45,573 nt of DNA from an uncultured Bacteroidales bacterium (GTDB lineage: Bacteria > Bacteroidota > Bacteroidia > Bacteroidales > Paludibacteraceae): the NCBI GenBank assembly GCA_934692905.1, contig CAKUUM010000011.1, positions 1-45,573 of the forward strand, in the 5' to 3' direction. The notes beneath the pieces are model-generated. The model worked only from the letters and a program-made list of their open reading frames with translations. It was not told where the DNA came from and did no database searches. This document shows positions 8,025 to 16,312 of this stretch, in pieces. Position 1 is the stretch's first letter, and every line of letters starts with the position of its first letter. The position numbers were made by a program, and so were the translations under genes.

Positions 8025-11000
8025 TTAGAAGGTTACGTCCAAGCCGAAGGAGAAGAGGCGGGAGGGCAGATAGCGGTTGTGGTGGTCCACATTGTACATC
8101 AGGCTGTTGCCGCCGATTTCGGGGTCGATGCCCGAATACTTGGTGATGGTGAACAGGTTCTGCGCCGAGAAATAAACACGCAGTTTCTCCATCTTCGCCT
8201 TGCGGCTGTACTTCTGCGGGAGGGTGTAGCCGAAAGAGAGGTTCTTGAGTTTGAGGTAGTCGCCTTTCTCCACGAGGTAGCCCGACACGGTGGAGTAGTT
8301 CTTGTTGGCGGCACCGTCGCCGATGACCTTCCCCGTCTCGTCGAGGTAGCCCACACGCGGGTCGCTGGTAACGGTGGTGTTGCCCTTGCCGAAGCACGAA
8401 GTATTGAATATCGCCGCCGTGGTGTTGTCGGACATGAACATGTGCGTATAGGGCTTGACGAGGTTCATGATGTCGAAGCCGAAGGCACCGTTGAAGACCA
8501 ACGCAAGGTCAAAGCCCTTGTAGGCAAACGACATATTGACACCCATTGTCATCTTCGGCCACGGATTGCCGATATACTTGCGGCTGGCGGCGGTGACACG
8601 CCCCTGACCGTTGTCATCGTAGATAAGGTCGCCCACGCCCGTGTTTTGACGCTGGTAGTAGATGCCCATCTCCTTGCCTTCTGCGTTGAGCGGTTGCCCG
8701 TTCTCGGCATAGCCGTAGGGGTGGTCGGGGTTCTGCTCGTTCCATTTGTCGAGGGCGTATTGGTTGTAGCGGTCCACCTCCTCCTGCGATTGGAAGATGC
8801 CGAGCACCTGATAGCCGTAGAAGAGCGACATGGGGTGCCCGTCTTCGGTGCGGGTCAGGAACTGCCAGTCGTTGTTCAAGCCCCTGTCGATGGTCGCAGC
8901 CCCGGGCTTGTCGCCCACCTGCTTCACCATGTTTTGGTTGAACGACATATTCACGCCGATGCTGTATTGGAAGTCCGACTTGCGGTCCTGCCACTGGATG
9001 CTCACCTCATGCCCTTGGTTCTCCACCAAGCCCGCATTGAAATAGACGGGCACGGTGTTGGCGGGGTCGTCGGACGAGAAATAGTAACTCATACCGCTCG
9101 TGAGGCAGAGCGCACCGCGGTAGAGCATATCGCGCGTCTGGCGGTTATAATAGTCGTAGGTAAGGGTGAGGCGGTTGTTGAAGAAACCGAGGTCGATACC
9201 CGCATCCACCTGATTGACTTCCTCCCATTTGAGGTCCTCGTTGCCGAGGATGGCAATCCATGCGCCCGTCTGCCCAATCTCGCCGTTGTCAAAGGCGTGC
9301 GACACACCCGACATCGAATAGGTGGACTGGTACATATACTGCGGGATATTATCGTTACCGAGGATACCCCACGAAGCACGGATCTTGGCATTGGAAAGCC
9401 AGTCGGCAGCACTCGTCTCCTTGATAAAATTCTCCTCGCTCATACGCCAGCCCGCGTTCACCGAGGGGAAGAAGCCCCAGCGGTTCTTCTTGACAAAACG
9501 GTCGGACGCATCGGCACGGAAATTGACCGCGAGGAGGTACTTGCTCTTGTAGTCGTAGTTCAGGCGGGCAAACGCCGAACCTCGACGCTCCTGCGGGATA
9601 GCATCAGAAGCATCTTTGGTTGCTCCCGCCGAGCCCAGCGCAATAGATGACGCCACGGGGATGGGGAAACTATAGGTACTGACCGACAAGTCGTAGCCGT
9701 CATATTTCCACCACTCTGTACCTATCATCGCTTTGAAACCATGGTCGCCCCAACGCTCGTCGTAGGTCAGCACGGAGTTGAACATCAGTTTGAGGTTCGT
9801 GCCCGAATAGGAGTCCAACTGACCGCCGTCCACACCGACCTGCACGGGACCAAAGTCCATATACTCGGTGAAATAGCGTTTGGAGTATGCCCCGAGCGCC
9901 GCCGAACCCGTGGTGCGCCACGTGAGCCCCTTGACGAACTCCACGTTCAAGTACGCCTGCGCGTTCACGTAGTAGTTGTTGTCCTGAACATCGTGATATG
10001 CGGCCTCGAGACCTGCAAAGTTCGGTCCCGAACCGACCGAAGTCGGCGTCTGTGCATAGTCACCGTTCTCATCTTTCACTTCCGCCACCGGCACCGTACG
10101 GAAAGGCACCGTGTGGTTGTATATCGACGAATTGGTCGAGGGGTTGGTCTGCGTCATCGCGCCATACACCGACTCGCCTATCGAAACATGCTTGCCCAGT
10201 TTGTGGTCGAGGTTCGTGCGGAACGAATAGCGTCTCGCGCGCGTATCCATATAGGTACCCTTCTCGTCCAAGAAACCGATAGACATAAACATCTTGGTTT
10301 TCTCCGTGCCGCCACTCACCGACACGTTGTATTCCTGCTCGATACCCGTCCCGAACATCACTTTCATCCAGTCGGTATTCGGCAGTTCGCTTGCGCTCGT
10401 GGCACCCAGCAACTCGAGCGTATTGCCCGTTCCCCATGCGTCGCGGGCACGAATCCAGTCCTCCGTCCCGAGGAGTTGGATGGTCGAATTGACATTGCGC
10501 CAACCCACACGGGCATTCACGTCCACCTGTGTGCGCTCGGCGCGACCTTTCTTGGTAGTGATAAGAATGACACCGCCCGCAGCCTGCGAACCGTAGATAG
10601 CCGCCGAACCTGCGTCTTTCAGCACCTCGATAGACTCCACATCACGCATATTGAAGTTGAAGCCCGCATCCTGTGCCACGCCGTCCACCACATAGAGCGG
10701 CGCCATGCCGTTGAGAGAGCCCGCACCGCGAATCATAATCTCCGCCGCTTCACCGGGCGAACCGCTGCCCTTGGTCACCGTCACACCCGCTGCCAGACCT
10801 TGCAGCGACTCGGCAAGCGACTTGGAGGAGAAGTCGGCAATCTCTTTCGACGACACCGACGAGATACTGCCCGTCACATCGCTGCGCTTCTGCGTACCGT
10901 AGCCGATAACGACCACGTCGTCCAGCACCTCCACATCTTCCTGCAGCGTGACGTTGTACACCGACTGCCCCGATACTACTTTGATATTCTGCGACTTATA

Positions 11001-11228
11001 GCCGACATACGACACCACCACCTGTTTGCCTGCGGCAACGTCCAGCATATAGTGTCCGTCCAAATCGGTAATCGTACCGTTGCTCGTGCCGGCTTCGGCT
11101 ATACTGGCACCGATGACCGGCTCGCCTTTCGGGTCCGTCACCACGCCTTCTATCGGCATTGCCTGCAACGCCATCGCCGCAGCCAGACCTGCCATACACA
11201 AAAATACGCTCTGAAAGATGTGTTTCAT
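8025..11228 (-). CDS. susC: SusC/RagA-family TonB-dependent outer-membrane transporter
   Basis: A 1067-aa protein. A signal peptide (about 1-23) is followed by a carboxypeptidase-D-like domain (about 25-105, with GVVTDPKGEPVIGASI and GHYMLDVAAG) and a SusC plug (about 110-235, with GYGTQKRSDVTGSISSV and a SAAIYGSQAAGGVILITTKKG end). A long beta barrel closes with the aromatic strand LFSFGLDVTF. It imports glycans captured by SusD in a TonB-dependent way. There is no N-terminal secretin/STN domain, so it should not act as a FecA-type signal transducer for an ECF sigma factor. A terminator-like hairpin (11475-11505) separates it from the upstream 254-aa gene. Confidence 0.98.
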   Translation of the reverse strand: MKHIFQSVFLCMAGLAAAMALQAMPIEGVVTDPKGEPVIGASIAEAGTSNGTITDLDGHYMLDVAAGKQVVVSYVGYKSQNIKVVSGQSVYNVTLQEDVEVLDDVVVIGYGTQKRSDVTGSISSVSSKEIADFSSKSLAESLQGLAAGVTVTKGSGSPGEAAEIMIRGAGSLNGMAPLYVVDGVAQDAGFNFNMRDVESIEVLKDAGSAAIYGSQAAGGVILITTKKGRAERTQVDVNARVGWRNVNSTIQLLGTEDWIRARDAWGTGNTLELLGATSASELPNTDWMKVMFGTGIEQEYNVSVSGGTEKTKMFMSIGFLDEKGTYMDTRARRYSFRTNLDHKLGKHVSIGESVYGAMTQTNPSTNSSIYNHTVPFRTVPVAEVKDENGDYAQTPTSVGSGPNFAGLEAAYHDVQDNNYYVNAQAYLNVEFVKGLTWRTTGSAALGAYSKRYFTEYMDFGPVQVGVDGGQLDSYSGTNLKLMFNSVLTYDERWGDHGFKAMIGTEWWKYDGYDLSVSTYSFPIPVASSIALGSAGATKDASDAIPQERRGSAFARLNYDYKSKYLLAVNFRADASDRFVKKNRWGFFPSVNAGWRMSEENFIKETSAADWLSNAKIRASWGILGNDNIPQYMYQSTYSMSGVSHAFDNGEIGQTGAWIAILGNEDLKWEEVNQVDAGIDLGFFNNRLTLTYDYYNRQTRDMLYRGALCLTSGMSYYFSSDDPANTVPVYFNAGLVENQGHEVSIQWQDRKSDFQYSIGVNMSFNQNMVKQVGDKPGAATIDRGLNNDWQFLTRTEDGHPMSLFYGYQVLGIFQSQEEVDRYNQYALDKWNEQNPDHPYGYAENGQPLNAEGKEMGIYYQRQNTGVGDLIYDDNGQGRVTAASRKYIGNPWPKMTMGVNMSFAYKGFDLALVFNGAFGFDIMNLVKPYTHMFMSDNTTAAIFNTSCFGKGNTTVTSDPRVGYLDETGKVIGDGAANKNYSTVSGYLVEKGDYLKLKNLSFGYTLPQKYSRKAKMEKLRVYFSAQNLFTITKYSGIDPEIGGNSLMYNVDHHNRYLPSRLFSFGLDVTF

Positions 11229-11401
11229 ACGTGCATTTATATAAGGTTTGTTATTAAAAAGTTGTTTGTCATTTTGCCCTTCCCCTACTAAATCCGTCTC
11301 ACCTTGTCCCCTCTCGCAGCGGGGTCCCTACGAGCCCTACAGGGCGAAGTGGGGTGCTCTTGAGGGGGTCGGGGGAGTCTCGGGTTTTCTATAGGTTATT
11401 C

Positions 11402-11445
11402 AGCAAGGGATAAGCAAGGGATAAGCAAGGGATAGGCTATGGATA
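11402..11445. repeat. 11-bp tandem array upstream of susC (AGCAAGGGATA)
   Basis: Three exact contiguous AGCAAGGGATA units (11402-11434) and a degenerate fourth, GGCTATGGATA (11435-11445). It lies in the 292-nt gap 11229-11520 between susC and the 254-aa gene. The rest of that gap is G/C-rich with no ORF. Confidence 0.92.
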
Positions 11446-11474
11446 GACCGAGCCCAGACACTCCAAAGTAAGAA

Positions 11475-11505
11475 AATGCCCAATGCCTTTCCGGCATTGA
11501 GCATT
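11475..11505 (-). terminator. Intrinsic terminator after the 254-aa secreted protein gene
   Basis: AATGCCCAATGCC (11475-11487) and GGCATTGAGCATT (11493-11505) pair almost perfectly around a 5-nt loop. On the minus strand the stem is followed by TTTTCTT. It lies 16 nt past the stop codon at 11521 and would limit transcription into susC. Confidence 0.75.
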
Positions 11506-11520
11506 CCCTTGTCGCATCAA

Positions 11521-12285
11521 TTACTTAACCACTGCGCCCAGAGCGTTGTACTTCACGCCGTTGCTCAGGATATACAACTGACCGTTCTCCACGAACTTGC
11601 CGTTCTTGCCTGCGTCAGTCTTCACAGTCTCCACTGCGGTTGCCGTTACGCACGGAGCAGCGTAACCCTGCTCTGCAAATCCGAACATCGGCTCCTCGAA
11701 GTCATCACCATAGAAATCAGGACTGGTCTTGGTGCCGGTGTAGGGTGCAAATGTGAAGAGGCAGTCGGTACCGGGAGCCTGTGTAGTCTCACCGATGTTG
11801 CCACCATCCCACATCCACCAGCCTGCACCGGGTTCAGTTGCGGTAAACTCAAAGCCGAACACCTGACCATAGATGTACAGGATTGAGTCCTTTTGGGTTA
11901 CCTCAGCAGCCAACTTTTCCTTGTCCGTGAAGATTTGAGCGTAGTTCACGGTCATACCGTAGATGTTACCGCTGATTTGTTTCAGGCGGTTGGTCTCGCC
12001 GTTTACGTCACCCTTGCTGGTCCACTTGTTGATAGCAATACCACGGGTTGCGCCCTCGGCAGTAGGGGTTCCCTTTACGAAATCCTCAAGCCATGTGCCG
12101 GTGATGTCCACTGCAAAAGTAAAGGTCTCATCTACCTCCATATCGTTAGCGGCAGCAAATGCACCTTTTGCGCAGTCATACTTCACAATGTAACGACCAT
12201 CTGCACCAACGGGATTGTTGAGCGTGTAAGCGGCTGCACTCAGGCTAACCAAAGCAGCAGCAAGAACAAAAGTAAATTTTTTCAT
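11521..12285 (-). CDS. Secreted protein of unknown function with a short NGQ/NG-type C-terminal tail
   Basis: A 254-aa protein with a clear signal peptide (MKKFTFVLAAALVSLSAAA). I do not recognise a family for the body, which is beta-rich and aromatic (PGAGWWMWDGG near residues 155-165), as in glycan-binding surface proteins. The end, GKFVENGQLYILSNGVKYNALGAVVK, split as GKFVENGQLYI and NGVKYNALGAVVK, matches in pattern the tails of the proteins at 35697-36955, 37013-37693 and 43901-45573. I infer a surface-sorting or anchoring tail. It is divergent from the GH87 gene and upstream of susC, the position of SusE/SusF-like accessory binding proteins, but similarity to those is not visible. Confidence 0.8.
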   Translation of the reverse strand: MKKFTFVLAAALVSLSAAAYTLNNPVGADGRYIVKYDCAKGAFAAANDMEVDETFTFAVDITGTWLEDFVKGTPTAEGATRGIAINKWTSKGDVNGETNRLKQISGNIYGMTVNYAQIFTDKEKLAAEVTQKDSILYIYGQVFGFEFTATEPGAGWWMWDGGNIGETTQAPGTDCLFTFAPYTGTKTSPDFYGDDFEEPMFGFAEQGYAAPCVTATAVETVKTDAGKNGKFVENGQLYILSNGVKYNALGAVVK

Positions 12286-12382
12286 GATAACAAAACTTTT
12301 TGTTGTTTATAAATAAGTTGTGTCTCCACCTCCGACGTGCTTCTTGTCCCGAGTGAGACCGCACATCTTCGTTTTGACGTTG

Positions 12383-12390
12383 CAAAGGTA
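12383..12390 (-). promoter_or_regulatory. -7 promoter element for the 254-aa gene
   Basis: Plus-strand CAAAGGTA is TACCTTTG on the minus strand, a -7 match about 95 nt upstream of the start at 12285. A TTG at the standard 20-nt spacing is absent; a TTTG occurs only 14 nt upstream. This would suit an activated rather than a constitutive promoter. Confidence 0.5.
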
Positions 12391-12458
12391 CTACAACCCC
12401 TATACAAAGTGAAATGATATAGTGAAAATATAGATTTAATTGCCATTGTATGACAATC

Positions 12459-12479
12459 TTATTATACTATGTATAATAA
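12459..12479. promoter_or_regulatory. Palindromic candidate operator in the divergent PUL promoter region
   Basis: TTATTATAC and its perfect complement GTATAATAA flank a 3-nt centre. It sits midway in the 377-nt non-coding divergent region (12286-12662), between the leftward -7 at 12383-12390 and the rightward promoter at 12570-12600. A smaller palindrome ATTGT-ATG-ACAAT (12445-12457) is immediately beside it. Confidence 0.45.
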
Positions 12480-12569
12480 CGCTTTTCTATATCAGATTTT
12501 CATATAGATTATTTATAGCCTATATTTACCCTGTTTTTCATCTAAATCACACATCTGCGGAACCCGCAT

Positions 12570-12600
12570 TTTGAGGTATCGGAAAAAACATGTATCTTTG
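12570..12600 (+). promoter_or_regulatory. Promoter of the GH87-like gene and regulator
   Basis: TTTG (12570-12573), 19 nt, then TATCTTTG (12593-12600) fit the -33/-7 consensus. The 5' leader to the ATG at 12663 would be about 55 nt. Confidence 0.7.
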
Positions 12601-12662
12601 CACAAGCAATTCCGATAAGGAACGGCTGTCTATAACAAAATTATAACTTTATCATACCCGAT

Positions 12663-14615
12663 ATGAACCGTCAGACGCTTATTCTGTTCTTCTCACTCCT
12701 GGCACTCTCTATTGTGCCGGCACCGCACTATGCCCAAACCGCTCTCGCAGAGGGCAGCCATGTGTACGAGTTTTCCACCGACACCCTCATGCGCGGCTAC
12801 TACAACCGTCCCTACGAACGCTACGAGGCGGAGCCCGACCGTTGCCTGACCAACGGCACCTTCCTCGCTCCGTCCGACGACCAGCGCACCCTCCAATCGG
12901 AAGCCTCCCACCAACAGGCACTTATGCTCACTGCCAAGGACGACTATGTCGCATGGGTCATCAACCGTGCGGGTGACGGACTCACCATCCGCTTCTCCCT
13001 GCCCGACAGCGAACAGGGCACGGGCACCACGGGTAACCTTGCCGTCTATGCGGGCGTGGAACAGGTGGGCACCCTCGCACTCAGCAGTTACTGGGCGTGG
13101 CAGTATTGCACAGACAACTACCCCGACAACACACCCCGTACCACAGGGCTCGTACGCATGAAGTTCGACGAGACGCACCTCCGCCTTACCCGACCCGTAG
13201 AGACCGGCGAGACGCTCCGCCTTGTCAAGACCGACGACAACAACACCCCATACACCATCGACTTTGTCGAACTCGAACCCGTGCCCGCACCCGTCCGATA
13301 CGAGGACATCACCGGCGACAAGGTGCAGTACACGCCCGCTGGGGGGGGTACTCAAGCATCTGATATACAAGACTTTATCAACGCCAACTATGGCAAAATC
13401 ATATATATCCCCGAGGGACGTTGGGAGTGTGACAAGCGCTTGTATATCAACAAGGACAACACCTCCATAATCGGGGCGGGCGAATGGTACACCGAAATCT
13501 TCTTCTCGGCTCCGTCCGACAATGCCGCCACCTACCACCAGCGCGGCATAGAAGTCAGCGGTAGCAACACACGCGTGGAGGGGCTCTATCTCAATACCGT
13601 CAACAACCAGCGCTACTACCAGGGCAACTCCTCCTATCAGGTCGGCAAAGCCTTTATGGGCGCATGGGGCAAGAACAGCGTTATCCGCCATTGTTGGGCG
13701 GAGCACTTCGAGTGCGGGGCTTGGATAGCCGACTACTCGAGTGTCGGGTCCGAAAACCTGCTGGTAGAGCACTGTCGCTTTCGCAACAACTATGCCGACG
13801 GCATCAATTGCTCACATGGTTCCAACGGGCACACCATACGTTACTGTTCCTTCCGCAACAACGGAGACGACGACATGGCATCATGGACCACATCCCGTAT
13901 GTGCCGGCACGTTACCTTTGAGTACTGCACCGCGGAGAACAACTGGAGGGCTTCCTCACTCGGCTTTTTCGGCGGCACAGGGCATACCGCACACCACCTT
14001 GCCATATTCGACGGGCTTGAGTCAGGGGCGCGCGTGAATGCCGACTTCGACGGGCGCGGCTTCAGCAGCAACGAGAATATCCGCCTCCACAACATCACCA
14101 TCGTGCACTGCGGCTGTACCCAAGGGGTCAAGGGCGTATCGGGTGACTTTTGGGGCAACCGCCAGGGCGCACTCAATATCGGGGGCACATCGCGCTACGA
14201 CGTGCGCAACGTGCATCTCGACAGCATCACCATCCTTGATTCACGCGACAACGCAGTCAGCGTCATCGGTGGCGCACACTCCGTCACGGGCTTCAGCATC
14301 CAAAATACATACATCCGCAATGCGGTCTGCGGCATTGCTTTCTCCGCTGCCAAAGGCGACGGTACCTGGTGCAATCTCCTCTTCGACAACGTCAGCCGCC
14401 CTGTGGGAGCCTACAACAGCCAATGGACATGGACCGAGTCAGGCGACTGCACCTCCGCCCTGCCCCTTGTGCCCGATATGCCCGAAGGTGATGCCGTGGT
14501 TTACGACCTGACGGGACGCCCCTGCGGCACACTGGCGCAAGACTACTCCACCCTGCGCACAGGCATTTACATAGTCTGTAGCGGACAAGGTACATACAAA
14601 ATCGCAATCCCATGA
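12663..14615 (+). CDS. Secreted CBM6/35-like + GH87-like beta-helix glucanase with T9SS tail
   Basis: A 650-aa protein with a signal peptide (about 1-24). Residues about 50-207 look like a CBM6/CBM35 beta-sandwich (starts RYEAEPD, ends TIDFVELEPV). Residues about 215-595 form a right-handed parallel beta-helix (IIYIPEGRW, NTSIIGAGEW, many short turns). The GH87 alpha-1,3-glucanase Agl-KA uses D1067, D1090 and D1091; here D379, D402 and D403 (in YADG and NNGDDDM) have the same 23/24 spacing. The C terminus (VVYDLTGRPCG, LRTGIYIV) is a T9SS type A-like sorting tail. I infer an endo-acting alpha-1,3-glucanase or mycodextranase; a different beta-helix lyase or hydrolase remains possible. An 8-G run at 13341-13348 lies in the linker. 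Its stop overlaps the next ATG (ATGA). Confidence 0.72.
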   Translation: MNRQTLILFFSLLALSIVPAPHYAQTALAEGSHVYEFSTDTLMRGYYNRPYERYEAEPDRCLTNGTFLAPSDDQRTLQSEASHQQALMLTAKDDYVAWVINRAGDGLTIRFSLPDSEQGTGTTGNLAVYAGVEQVGTLALSSYWAWQYCTDNYPDNTPRTTGLVRMKFDETHLRLTRPVETGETLRLVKTDDNNTPYTIDFVELEPVPAPVRYEDITGDKVQYTPAGGGTQASDIQDFINANYGKIIYIPEGRWECDKRLYINKDNTSIIGAGEWYTEIFFSAPSDNAATYHQRGIEVSGSNTRVEGLYLNTVNNQRYYQGNSSYQVGKAFMGAWGKNSVIRHCWAEHFECGAWIADYSSVGSENLLVEHCRFRNNYADGINCSHGSNGHTIRYCSFRNNGDDDMASWTTSRMCRHVTFEYCTAENNWRASSLGFFGGTGHTAHHLAIFDGLESGARVNADFDGRGFSSNENIRLHNITIVHCGCTQGVKGVSGDFWGNRQGALNIGGTSRYDVRNVHLDSITILDSRDNAVSVIGGAHSVTGFSIQNTYIRNAVCGIAFSAAKGDGTWCNLLFDNVSRPVGAYNSQWTWTESGDCTSALPLVPDMPEGDAVVYDLTGRPCGTLAQDYSTLRTGIYIVCSGQGTYKIAIP

Positions 14616-16168
14616 AGCGCATCACACTCCTCTGTCTGCTCTTTGCCGCAGCCACCTTGTGCCCTTCCGCGTATGCGTTCACCACGGAGGACATCGCTCT
14701 CCTTGAGGCTGAACTATCCCGCAAAGACGAATACCAGTCCCTCAAGCAACAGCGTATCGACTCTCTCCTGCACGCGCCGTGCAGCACCTACGACCGGCTC
14801 CTTGCCCTTACGCTGGAGTACCAGTCCTATTCCTACGACACTGCCACAACCTACGTGGAGAAACTCATAGACGAAGCCATGCACCTCCACTCCCGTGAGA
14901 AGATGGTACAGGCGCGCACGCGCCATGCTTTCGTATTCCTGTCCTCGGGCTTGTTCAAGGAGAGTGCCGACGTGCTCGAAGACATGACGGACGTGGACCA
15001 ATGCCCGCGCGACATACAGGCGGACTACTACATCACGTATTCGCGTCTGCTCTACGACATGGCGGACTACACCCACGGACAACTCGCCAACGATTACCGC
15101 ACCCAGGGCTACCGCATGAGCGAACAAGCCCTCGCCCTTATCGACCCGCAGGACACGGCACGCTATTGGTCCGCCGCAGCCCAGTACGCCATGAAGCAGG
15201 ACAATGAGACACTTGCCATCGAGCGTTTCGAGCGGGCTCTCGCATGTTCCACTATCTCCGAGCACGACCGTGCCATAGCCTATTCGTCCATGGGCGCACT
15301 CTACCAGACACTGCAGGACACCCTTCGCGCCGAGCAATATTGGGTATTGGCAGCCGTTGCCGACCTGCGCAGTTGCACCAAGGAAGCCATTGCCATGAGC
15401 GTCGTGGCACAACTCCTGTACGACCACGGAGACATCGACCATGCCGCGCACTACATTCAGGAAGCCATGTCGGACGCGCAGTTCTACAATGCCCGACACC
15501 GTCAGTTATCCATAGGACGCATTATCCCTATCATCGAGCAACACCAACTGCACACCATGCAGGAGCAGGCGCACCGTATCACGCGCCTTAACATATGTCT
15601 TTACGTACTCTTGACGGGATTGTTCATTACTTTTCTGCTGCTCTACAACCGCCATCGCGCACTGCGGCGCACGGAGCAGGTGATACAGCAGTCCAACCTC
15701 CAACTCACTGAGGCGAACCGTATCAAAGAGGAGTGTATAGCCACGTTCTTGTGTAACGAGAGCAGTGTTTACAGCAAGTTGGAGAAATACCAGCGTTATG
15801 TCAAGCGCCGCGCGCAGGACCGCCGTATGGACGAACTGCAATTGGTGCCCCAATATGCCGATGTGCGTATGCTTCGCAACGACTTCTACAAGCGGTTCGA
15901 TACCATGTTCCTGCACATATACCCCGACTTCGTGGAGCGTTTCAACGCCCTCTTGCGTCCCGACAGCCGAATCACCCTGCGGCAAGGCGAACTCCTCAAC
16001 GCCGAGTTGCGCATCTTTGCCCTGATGCGTCTCGGCATCACCGACAACCAGCAGATAGCCAATCTGCTCGACTACTCGGTGAACACCATATACACCTACA
16101 AAACCCGCATCAAGAATGCCACTGACTTAACCACAGAAGAATTCAGACGTCGCCTGAATGCTCTCTGA
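14612..16168 (+). CDS. TPR/transmembrane/HTH transcriptional regulator (DUF6377-type) of the PUL
   Basis: A 518-aa protein. A signal peptide (about 1-22) precedes a helical TPR-like periplasmic region (about 25-315). One strong transmembrane segment (about 326-346, LYVLLTGLFITFLLLY) is followed by a coiled linker and a cytoplasmic C-terminal region. The C terminus includes a LuxR-like HTH (about 465-505; DNQQIANLLDYSVNTIYTYK). This layout matches the Bacteroidetes DUF6377 regulators often found beside susCD loci. It probably senses a periplasmic ligand and controls the locus. Its start overlaps the GH87-like stop codon (ATGA), so it is co-transcribed with the enzyme and divergent from the susCD side. 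Confidence 0.85.
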   Translation: MKRITLLCLLFAAATLCPSAYAFTTEDIALLEAELSRKDEYQSLKQQRIDSLLHAPCSTYDRLLALTLEYQSYSYDTATTYVEKLIDEAMHLHSREKMVQARTRHAFVFLSSGLFKESADVLEDMTDVDQCPRDIQADYYITYSRLLYDMADYTHGQLANDYRTQGYRMSEQALALIDPQDTARYWSAAAQYAMKQDNETLAIERFERALACSTISEHDRAIAYSSMGALYQTLQDTLRAEQYWVLAAVADLRSCTKEAIAMSVVAQLLYDHGDIDHAAHYIQEAMSDAQFYNARHRQLSIGRIIPIIEQHQLHTMQEQAHRITRLNICLYVLLTGLFITFLLLYNRHRALRRTEQVIQQSNLQLTEANRIKEECIATFLCNESSVYSKLEKYQRYVKRRAQDRRMDELQLVPQYADVRMLRNDFYKRFDTMFLHIYPDFVERFNALLRPDSRITLRQGELLNAELRIFALMRLGITDNQQIANLLDYSVNTIYTYKTRIKNATDLTTEEFRRRLNAL

Positions 16169-16225
16169 CGGTCATGCGGCCTTACAGCAACACAGCCGCT
16201 TGTTTCACGGAAAATATACCCCGAC

Positions 16226-16264
16226 AAAAGAGACTGCCCAAGCCATGTTGAGCAGTCTCTTTTT
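16226..16264. terminator. Bidirectional intrinsic terminator
   Basis: AAAAGAGACTGC (16226-16237) and GCAGTCTCTTTT (16252-16263) form a 12-bp stem with A and T tracts at its outer ends. It lies between the convergent regulator (ends 16168) and barrel gene (ends 16313) and serves both. Confidence 0.9.
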
Positions 16265-16312
16265 ACGGATACGGGCTTTTCACACAAAGGCGAATGCCCT
16301 GTCACGGAAATA

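Noticed and set aside
6126..11291. Long plus-strand open frames (616, 523 and 516 codons) opposite susD and susC
   Set aside because: They are antisense shadows of clearly conserved genes. Their translations are low-complexity and rich in Arg/Val/His, with no family resemblance or signal.
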